Below are positions 57,201 through 64,000 of a DNA stretch of 64,000 bases, in pieces (positions within the stretch are counted from its first letter, which is position 1; every line of letters starts with the position of its first letter). The notes under the pieces are model-generated. The model had not been told where the DNA came from, did no database searches, and was given only the letters and a program-made list of their open reading frames with translations. The translations under genes and the position numbers were made by a program. The stretch is from Calliopum simillimum (taxonomy: Eukaryota; Arthropoda; Insecta; Diptera; Lauxaniidae): positions 116,574,897-116,638,896 of the forward strand of contig OX638370.1 in NCBI GenBank assembly GCA_951812925.1, in the 5' to 3' direction.

Positions 57201-60200
57201 TCGACAATGAGGCGAGTATTGGTTCCAATTCTGAAGTGCGTAGCTCGAAACCCTGGAGAAGATAAAGTGTGGAAAGATTGAAAAATTGTTTATTTTAAAG
57301 CAATAAAGTAAAGAGTTTATAATCTTCACACTAAAAAAAAATAACTTTTTTTGGAACTTAAGTATCTTGACGTACTACAGCTGGTATGAAGACAAATCTT
57401 AATATTTATATGCTTCGATCAAACAGTAAACCATATATGACATATGGTTGTATCATTTCGGGATTAGTTCCATGTCTCATACGTAAGGTAGGATAATTCA
57501 TTTGTCTTACGGAGACTAGGGCATAATGAATATTCACGAAAACTAGGACGTTTGAAAATGTAATTGAAGAGTAGAATGTTCCTTGATGCCTCTGCCGAAA
57601 AAAAAGTTTAATAATTTTTAACGATAACTAGGATGAATGAATAGCTAATAGCTAATCATACTACTTTTCGCAGAAGGCATCATAGTTTTCGTCAAAAAAT
57701 GGTATGATATCCTACTTTTCACATAAAATCTGAAGCGTCCTACGTTTCGACATAAAATCTTGAAAAATCCAAGAAATATTTTGATACATTTCGACTTAAT
57801 ATAACTATTATATTTCTACGCTTAGAGCCATGTGTCAACAGTTTAAACCTTAAAATACACTTTGATCATGCAGGGTATCTCAAAAGAAAGTTTATATTTG
57901 TTTAGCTTCCTGCGTAAACACAACGAGTCCGAGAGGCGGGTGGAAAACGTCAGTCGGTAGCCTCACTCTTGGGAGCCTATCACTTTGGAGCATTTCTCGG
58001 AAGCGAATCGCGCCTTATACGTACAAGAGCTTACAATAACGCTAGTTTTGTGACTACTTCGGTGAATATTCGAGGCTTTCGTCACCTACATGAGGAACCA
58101 AGCATACCTCTCTTTTGAAAATGTGTAAAGGAGTTGGAGAAGATCGGTAGAACATTGGAAAAACCAAAAATTGGCCCAACAATATCATCAAAAATGGAAA
58201 AAAATGTAGAGTCTGTGCGAGATGATTCGAACCCTTCAATTCAGAAGCCCGCAAGTGATTTAAATGTGTCTAGATCATCATTACATCGTATTACGCACAA
58301 AGACCCCTATAAAATTCAATTGGTATAAGATTTAAGGCCCCAAGATGTTAGGTAAAGTCTTGGTGAACCAGCCAATTGAGCGCCTTTCAACATTATTTGG
58401 CCAACACGCAGTAATGATTAAAACCCTATGAACTTTTTCCTGTGGGGTTATCTCAAATCTAAGGCCTACGCCAATAGATCAACTTCTGTGATGCAGTTGA
58501 AAGAAAATATTTATAACAAAATTTCAGCCATCATAAAGTTAACCTGCCGAGCCATCATAAGAAACTTTACTGCTCGAATAAATCCATATATTAATATGTA
58601 AGACAAAAACTTGTCCATCTTTTTTTGCTATGTTAGAAATGGAGTACGATTTTAAATTATACACCAATAGAAAGGTATTTGTGTTAAGATGTGCACAAAC
58701 TTAAAATTATGTTAATATTTTGACCTTAACCCAGTTAAAATGAAATACAAATTTTTCAATATTAACAACAACAAAATACACTGTGACACACAGCTGAATA
58801 AAGGATGAAGCACAAAGAGAAAGACAAATTGCATTGCACTGACTTTTTGTTTTGTTAACATTTCGCTTGAATTGTACCAGGGATGAATGAGCTTTCTATT
58901 TCGTACCAAATAGTAAAAAATAAGTACCAAAAGTGTCCAAAAAGTACCAAAATTATTTAATAAATATGTGGTCGAATTAGAGAGCTATTATTTTGAAAAA
59001 ATAAATTCCAAAATCGTATACATTTATAAATAGCAAACACATTTTCGGATACATGGCTTATTTTTTAATTGGTACCCTTAACGTAAACTTTTTTTTATTT
59101 TTGTTGGACACACTAAGTATCTTTATTTTTTAGATTTTCAAAAAAGATCAAAAAAAATTGTCACTATAATTACACAATTTCAAAATATGCAGAAAAGCTC
59201 CGACATGGGTTAAATTTTCCAAGTTTGTACAGAAAAGCATACTTTGAAGCACGGTCTCCAGAGAAAATTTTTTTTTTTTTTCAAAGCATATTTTTAGGGT
59301 TATTAAATAACCGAATTTTTTGCTTTTTCAACTTTTTCCAATTAATCACTAACTAAGGCTTCATCTAAGCAAGCCAACATCTTACCAAACAATTAAATAC
59401 CCAAAGTTTTGGCATTGTTTTCTACAGTCAAAAGGTATGGATGATATTTTTCTCAAATCAAATTTAAACAAAAATAAACTTAAAAATTCACATAAAAATT
59501 ATGATTTCAATAACAATTCACCGAAAAAGCTGAAACACGACTGCAAACATTTTTTGTTGCTGCATATCAACAGCGAACTTGACATAAACCGACTTCCTAC
59601 TACTCCTCCTCCTCCAACTTCTGATTATTCCTGGCAAAAAGGCAAAAACCAGCGAAAACAACAAAAACAGAAAAATTGCAATAATGCGAGTAGGTAGCTA
59701 TATTCCATATAAGTTATACAAAAGTACAAGTATCTAGACATACAAACGTATATATTAACTTGCATTTTGTGCAAAATTTATATTTATTTACGGTAGAAAA
59801 TAAATAAATTGTAATCGAAAACCAAAGGCATCATATTCTAATGCCCGACCGAAGCTCAAAACTTTCAATTTTATATAAAACACAGAGGCGCATGTTGTTG
59901 GCGTTGAAGAAGCGCGAAAAACGGCGTTGTATTTTTGTTTACGATGAAAACTCGTGAGTGCAATATCAGCAATTTTAGATATATTTTGTATATAATATAC
60001 ATTTATATTTTATAGAATAAAACAAAAACAAAAACGTCATAATAAAAATGTAATTGTAATATTGTATTGTAGTGAAATTATCAGCTCAGTAGCTACTGAA
60101 GTAAGTGTTATATTGAATGTGTACTACACAGAATTTGATAAGCGATTGACGACAACGATTTGAATTTGATATTGATTTGATCAATATAAAATGCTAAAGG

Positions 60201-62928
60201 CTTAAGTCGACGATCAAAGTTTGCCATATAATATTATATGGAGCAATGAACCTATAATGTGTTGTACTTAAACTACATAGCTCGAATTGTCAAAAGCGGA
60301 GCCATATTGAAAGTATGTATAACATATCAAAAAATGTTTATTTTCTTCAAGTATAATCATTTTTGGGACTTGCACTATTCTGTTATTCTTAGCGGATGCA
60401 CAGTGACATAATTTTGGATTACTCTTTCGAATTGCATCATCACAAGCATAGTTTTTTATTTGATTTTAAATTACCATCTTGCATCCAACCATGGGAGAAT
60501 CTTTCCGCACTGTCCGTATCGTTGCATCTCTATATCTGAGGCAGAAGGCTTTTTTTCATAATGGTAAGTACAGAAATTCTTGTCTTATTTTCGCAAATCC
60601 ATGCTTTATTAATTGTATATTCTCAGCAACACTCCACGCACTCCAGCATGTGGAGCATCTGCTCGAATAGAAAATGCTAGAAAATAACTCAAAAAGAGTG
60701 GCATTTGGTGAAAAAATTTTCACGCTCACCCGTACAAGAATACAGAATACTCGTCTAAAAGACTTTAAAAGAACTAGGTGAGATCAAACTTCAAAACTCA
60801 CATTCTCTGTTGAGGTTTGCACCAAGCCCTTGAGACGAATTCTCGAGGTAGTAACCGACAGACCGAAAGTCTCCACAATAGGTTCATTGCAGAAGAAAAT
60901 CTAAGAAACTGAGAAAGTCGCAGGGTGAAATAAAAGACATCGCATGGAAACGTATTCGATAAAAACAAATTATTTTGGCAGTATATATCTGTGGACTTTT
61001 GACAAAACAACCTAAGTGGAGAATTCTCCATATATAAAATTTAAAAACGCTTCTATTGGTATAATCGCCATGTCTCCATGTTTTCTTGTTCCAGAGATAT
61101 AAGGGTGTCCCATAGTTCACGCAAGGTTTGAACTTAGCTTCATTCGTGACAGCTGACACTATAAGATTAGTAAAAATGTTTAAAATGAGGAGATTCAATG
61201 CTGCATCAACGAAATTCAGCCACATTATTGAAAAGTAGTTAATAAGTTTTTAGGCTCTCCTGAAAAGTTGCCAATTTCGAGTTAGGTTGTTTTGTCAAAA
61301 GTCCACAGATATGTATGCATTAAGTATTTAGAGTTACAGGAGAGTACAAATAATTGTACGTGAACGTAAAAGAGTGTAAGGATGTTACAAGGCGAAAAAA
61401 GGTGTATATTTTGAAATCTTAAAAGAATTATGACTCTTAAACCATAAAAACAGCATCTTATGATTTTAATCATTTTTTAAACACGTATTTCATAGACTAA
61501 AAGAAAATTTCCCAATTCAGGGTCGAAAAAGTTCTAATAAGCTTTTCTGATGCTTAAATAAATATTAATCTTGTTTTTGATGTTTTAGAATTTTTTGGCC
61601 CATGAATTGGGGAATTTTCTTTTAGTCAATGTCTATGAAATATGTGTTTAAAAAATGTCTAGTATCATGCAATAAAGCATCTATAATCTAGATTAGAGCT
61701 GTCAGCTGTCTGGGTCATTAGGTATGAATTCATATTTAAGGTAATTTTGTTTAAATTCCACGAAAAATATTATAAAAGACCTAAAACTTAGACCGTGGAG
61801 TATTTTTATTAATCTTTGTATTACAAAAGAACCAAAAATAGTTATTTTTCTCAGAATATTTTTTTGAATACCATTTAACCCATTGTAACCTAGTTTTTTA
61901 AGAAGAAAAGGATCAAAAAAGATCCATAAAAACAGACACTAATAGGTTAGGTTATGGTGGCGGTATTTGCGCAGAACAAAAACCTCACATAGACCGACAA
62001 GGTCCATTGTGTTATGTATATTAACCCATTAGAAAATTATTCATTACGTAAGAAATTTAATCCAAAATGTAGGTTCAGAATTTTACAGTAAGATGAAATT
62101 TCGATCATACGTTTCCAGAGGGTAATTTAACTAAAAAAACAATATATCGTATGTTAATATTCTGAGAAAACTAACTATTTTTCATTCGTTCATATCGTTA
62201 TTTTAAGGTTCGAGATGTTATTTTTTTTATTTGCCTTGATTGATGCGATTCAATTCAAAAAATTACGAAGATCAAGACTTATTTTGTTCATCACAAATGA
62301 GTGACCTCTAAAAAATTTTGAAAAATTAGCAGCTCACTAACTGCAGAGCTTGTGGAGAAATAATTTGCAGATTGGAATTAAGCGGCTCAAAGTACATATA
62401 GGAATTTGAACAGCTTAAATTTTAAGGGAAAAATTGTTCCCTATTTAAAATGGTTTAGGTTCCATCAAATGTTCTCTGAAATGGACCACATTTTACACGG
62501 TGCTTACTTAAATCAAATAAAAACTTCATGACCTGGGAATGAAATTCCGTGCAATTTAAATTTTTTAAGCCACCATAACATATCGTTTAATAAATTTAAA
62601 TTTTCAAAAAGCACCCTATTCACACTCACCTGTTCAAATGGTTTTGTCAATTGTGGAAAACCGGCCGATATCAGCCATTCGGCCTCAAGTTCGCCCTCTG
62701 TAAGATAAAATACAAACAAGCAATTAGTACGTGAAAAATGATGTTGATATAATTTCCATTAGACATACCCTCATATTGCAACTCTGGTTCATTGTTTGGT
62801 GAATGTGTCTGCAACAGATATTCATTCAAGAATTCGCTATAATCCTGATCAGAAGTATTATCCAGCGAAGTGTTGCTACTCATTTTGTTACTCATCTTAC
62901 TGCTGTTAATATTTGGAAAATATGGCAT
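54035..62928 (-). CDS. conu: RhoGAP of ARHGAP18/28/40 family (conundrum orthologue), 9 exons
   Basis: Nine coding exons join in phase: 62928-62769, 62697-62630, 57252-57082, 57008-56920, 56540-56259, 56187-55935, 55865-55521, 55452-54934 and 54214-54035. They give 2067 nt, or 688 residues. The start is the ATG in a CAAA-ATG context; an upstream in-frame TAA closes the frame. The RhoGAP domain spans about residues 403-615. It has the arginine-finger motif GILRVAG (Arg449), LLKRWLRELPQPLL (Lys492) and NKMNLHNVATIIAP (Asn558, Asn564). The WLISAGFPQL block and the IRDVFRDF block are also shared with human ARHGAP18 as I recall it. Family knowledge: Drosophila Conundrum stimulates GTP hydrolysis by Rho1 at the cell cortex and binds Moesin, so the product should lower Rho1 activity under the membrane. 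Six introns are 68-379 bp, intron 2 is 5377 bp and intron 8 is 719 bp. The carboxyl end is a short basic, Asn-rich tail and lacks the ubiquitin-like extension of vertebrate paralogues. RhoGAP identity is certain; orthology is very likely. Confidence 0.93.
54320..54805. repeat. TTTGTCCAC word cluster in conu intron 8
   Basis: About ten variants of TTTGTCCAC(A/C) lie in 480 bp (for example near 54346, 54367, 54509, 54531, 54566, 54586, 54714 and 54794), with GTTCAAAAGATA repeated twice. It looks like a decayed tandem repeat inside the last intron. Confidence 0.55.
54934..55452 (-). CDS. conu: conu exon 8 (bulk of RhoGAP domain)
   Basis: This exon codes residues 457-629 (519 nt, phase 0). It carries the helices of the GAP fold: LLKRWLRELPQPL, then NRNTLRSLLRFL and NVATIIAPSFF. 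The exon ends KARQ at a CAG|GTAAGT donor. The frame stays open into the intron down to 54772, so intron retention would add 53 residues ending LMEN. Confidence 0.94.
55521..55865 (-). CDS. conu: conu exon 7 (start of RhoGAP domain, arginine finger)
   Basis: This exon codes residues 342-456. It holds the helical FWLELATLFDRH segment and a basic stretch PFKRRRKEEGNLFGV. The RhoGAP domain opens at about 403, and the catalytic arginine finger is Arg449 in EEGILRVAG. It is 345 nt, phase 0 at both ends, with acceptor AACAG and donor GTAAGC. Confidence 0.95.
55935..56187 (-). CDS. conu: conu exon 6
   Basis: This exon codes a low-complexity Ser/Asp/Asn-rich linker, about residues 257-341. It begins GRARGQLMQQDSQSD and ends SSQDGV. 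The first base completes a split Gly codon. The acceptor is CTGTAG and the donor GTAAGT at a codon boundary. Confidence 0.9.
56259..56540 (-). CDS. conu: conu exon 5
   Basis: This exon codes about residues 163-257. It contains HFPMAKNLKQKLRRTPSAPL and a patch IELLGFSRIGTIHIPRNRSG. A basic, proline-containing conserved linker of this type is where partner binding would be expected; that is inference. The acceptor is TTTCAG and the donor GTAAGT. Confidence 0.9.
56920..57008 (-). CDS. conu: conu exon 4
   Basis: This 89-nt exon codes a Ser/Thr-rich segment, ESSTGTRSRSATPDSLDSIH and a few more residues, likely phosphorylated linker. The acceptor is AATAG and the donor GTAAGT. It ends two bases into a codon, which exon 5 completes. 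Confidence 0.88.
57082..57252 (-). CDS. conu: conu exon 3
   Basis: This exon codes residues 77-133 in phase 0, running from GFELRTSELEP to KPDIRDVFRDFD. The last part matches the conserved basic plus IRDVF block of ARHGAP18 relatives. The acceptor is CTCCAG and the donor GTAAGT. The open frame of 83 codons visible at 57078-57329 is a different frame and is a shadow. Confidence 0.9.
57871..58600 (+). mobile_element. internally deleted Tc/mariner-type transposon in conu intron 2
   Basis: The left end reads CAGGGTATCTCAAAAGAAAG, a typical TIR start. The interior codes the beginning and end of a transposase. The catalytic centre is gone, and no clear right TIR was found, so the right boundary is approximate. 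Confidence 0.65.
58090..58580 (+). pseudogene. transposase remnant (mariner/Tc-like)
   Basis: 58200-58330 reads ESVRDDSNPSIQKPASDLNV, SRSSLHRI, then YKIQLV. This is the second helix-turn-helix seen in insect transposases with the phrase YK.QLVQELKP. After a large deletion 58380-58560 gives NFFLWGYLKSKAYANRST and a VMQLKENI stretch, the C-terminal part. Stops and frame changes separate the parts. Confidence 0.7.
59437..59697 (+). CDS. exon-like ORF nested in conu intron 2, 86 aa
   Basis: The ORF starts at an ATG ten bases after a good splice acceptor (TTTTCTACAG). It is Asn/Lys-rich, with a TTPPPPTSDYSW motif near its end. No family is recognised. Low complexity suggests caution. Confidence 0.2.
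   Translation: MDDIFLKSNLNKNKLKNSHKNYDFNNNSPKKLKHDCKHFLLLHINSELDINRLPTTPPPPTSDYSWQKGKNQRKQQKQKNCNNASR
59892..60100 (+). CDS. two exon-like blocks with a 62-bp intron, nested in conu
   Basis: Block 1 (59892-59953) reads MLLALKKREKRRCIFVYDEN and ends at a GTGAGT donor. A 62-bp intron ends TTTTATAG. Block 2 (60016-60100) continues in phase for 28 codons to a GTAAGTG donor. The first block is GC-rich compared with its surroundings; the second is AT-rich and less convincing. No downstream partner exon was found. Confidence 0.2.
60491..60670 (+). CDS. candidate spliced small protein, nested in conu intron 2
   Basis: ATG lies in a CAACC-ATGG context. Exon 1 (60491-60563) reads MGESFRTVRIVASLYLRQKA then FFHN and ends at GTAAGTA. 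A 63-bp intron ends TTCTCAG. Exon 2 (60627-60670) completes ATLHALQHVEHLLE and a stop. The spliced product has 38 residues. The intron is also free of stops in frame, so the unspliced form would have 59 residues. It runs opposite to conu. The protein is not recognised. Confidence 0.3.
   Translation: MGESFRTVRIVASLYLRQKAFFHNGKYRNSCLIFANPCFINCIFSATLHALQHVEHLLE
60984..61316. mobile_element. MITE, 333 bp, 31-bp TIRs
   Basis: ATATCTGTGGACTTTTGACA followed by AAACAACCTAA stands at 60985-61015 and in inverse at 61282-61312. No coding capacity. It lies in conu intron 2. Confidence 0.75.
61471..61657. mobile_element. MITE, 187-bp hairpin
   Basis: The ends CATTTTTTAAACACGTATTT and the inverse at 61638-61657 lead into longer inverted arms with CATAGAC and CTAAAAGAAAATTTCCCAAT. 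The whole element can fold into one hairpin. It lies in conu intron 2. Confidence 0.8.
62630..62697 (-). CDS. conu: conu exon 2
   Basis: This 68-nt exon codes residues 54-76, including GELEAEWLISAGFPQLTKPF. The acidic-then-WL..AGF pattern is a family signature next to the Rho regulatory region. The acceptor is TTACAG and the donor GTGAGT, ending on a codon boundary. Confidence 0.87.
62769..62928 (-). CDS. conu: conu exon 1 (start codon)
   Basis: The exon codes residues 1-53 plus one base, beginning MPYFPNINSSKM. It is Ser/Asn/Asp-rich and probably disordered. The donor is GTATGT. An in-frame TTG lies 12 codons upstream, but the ATG has the far better initiation context. The short intron to exon 2 (62698-62768) is 71 bp. 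Confidence 0.88.
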
Positions 62929-64000
62929 TTTGTTGTTGGTTGTTTGTTGTATTAAAATTTCCAATTTATAAAGGAAAAATTAATTAAAAGTTGTATCGTT
63001 TCCGTAGAAAAAGGACGCGACGCTTTAAGCGACAACACTAAATGATGTTGTTAACAACATGTCGATGTTGCTGCAACTGCTACTGTTGTTTACTTAATTA
63101 CGACGCGACTGTTGTGTTGTGTGGTGTATTGCTGCTGCTGCAATGAAAAAGTAAAGAGAGAAAAAATATTGAAAAAATTGCAGTTAAGCTGATTAAAGCG
63201 TAATTTACTTAATACGCACATAATATTTGTAATTTACTACATAATTAATTAATGAATATACTCATATGAAGCAGAACGATATAATAGAATGAATGCTGCT
63301 GCTGCTGCGTTGCGTACAACGGCAATGACAATTGCAGCAATAGCTGTAGCGACAGCAAATTGCTCAATAATATTGAGGTTGCATTTCCGTCAAATGGCGG
63401 CTTCTTTTGCTTTACAAATTTACTTAATTTGATTTTTAATGTAACAGCAACAGTATTACACTGTGCAACATAATAAAAATAATAAAATTGTCTTGTAATG
63501 TTTGCTTTGTGCTTTCTTCGTATAACAGCAATTTTAGCTCAAATTCAACAAAATTTTACATAAACCCTTTTTTCTATACCCCGGACACGCGGCTTAGCAC
63601 ATTTTCCAACAAATTTGTTGCATAGTGTTAACTATTATGATTGCAATTAGCGTTCTTTTATTTATATCTAATTGCATAAAATTTTTTAACTGACAATGAG
63701 CAACAATTGCTGTTGCTGCTCGGTAATTTCAACTAAAAAAAACAACTAATAATTGCATTGCACTGTTGCTGTTGCAACAAATCATTGAATCGTTGCAATT
63801 ATTGATAATTGATTGCATTGGTGTTGCTGTTGTCGTTGCCAGGTCATTCATTTGCTTGTTGTTTGTTTGTTCGTTACATTTGGTCGATAACTACGCTGTT
63901 TGATTGCTTGTTGGTCTGTTGGCTTGGCTGCAATTGGCCAATGCTGCTAAGCATTTGGCAGCAACAGCAACATTTGGCTCACAGCAATATTGTACCTTTT
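62929..64000 (-). promoter_or_regulatory. conu: 5' flank and probable 5' UTR of conu
   Basis: Upstream of the start codon the minus strand is rich in CAG, CAA and CAACAG runs (for example 63125-63140, 63296-63310 and 63715-63780). Long fly 5' leaders often look like this. No initiator with a correctly spaced DPE was found in the places checked, so the transcription start may lie beyond the window. Confidence 0.4.

Overview
The window is AT-rich eukaryotic DNA from an insect, most likely a higher (cyclorrhaphan) fly with a large, transposon-rich genome, possibly tephritid-like. The genus is a guess. The evidence is a nine-exon gene whose product matches the ARHGAP18/28/40 family (Drosophila conundrum), 60-75 bp introns typical of flies, a CAAA-ATG start context, an exact fly-type Inr+DPE promoter, and abundant mariner, Tc1, hAT-like and LINE debris. 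There are no bacterial features.

The only gene that can be read through is on the minus strand, from 62928 (ATG) to 54035 (stop). It encodes a 688-residue RhoGAP with an intact arginine finger. All eight introns have GT..AG ends and the reading phase is kept throughout. Its 5.4-kb second intron holds a decayed transposase gene, two small inverted-repeat elements, and several plus-strand exon-like ORFs, one with a well-formed 63-bp intron, that could be a nested small gene. A second minus-strand transcription unit is suggested by a strong Inr+DPE core promoter near 4830, but no coding exon of it was found.

About 54 kb to the left of this gene is non-coding and repeat-rich. Left to right: a possible LINE scrap (300-470), a mariner relic (1848-3182), the promoter region (3.2-4.9 kb), a mariner scrap (6.3 kb), degenerate tandem repeats (9.7-12.3 kb), a signal-peptide-like ORF (12.8 kb), a foldback MITE (16.1-16.6 kb), a first copy of a foldback family (17.5-18.5 kb), a mariner deletion derivative (20.25-20.92 kb), a 1-kb near-perfect palindrome (25.5-26.6 kb), a 1.6-kb palindrome made of two half Tc1 transposases (28.5-30.1 kb), a hAT-like insertion with an 8-bp target duplication holding a truncated LINE reverse transcriptase (31.8-33.2 kb), further foldback copies (33.2-34.8 and 47.6-49.4 kb), a large inverted-repeat element with a recurring CACAAACGTGGCA motif (36.25-38.3 kb), a 2.8-kb GAGTCAAAAA minisatellite interrupted by a TIR element (39.6-42.4 kb), a 730-bp TIR element (43.5-44.2 kb), a 36-bp tandem array split by a tRNA-derived SINE (49.7-50.4 kb), and a TIR element with 5-bp flanking repeats (50.7-51.9 kb).

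The main biological content is therefore one cortical Rho GTPase regulator beside a nested graveyard of inverted-repeat transposons. Most short ORFs are chance or repeat-driven. All family names rest on motif reading by eye, not on database searches.
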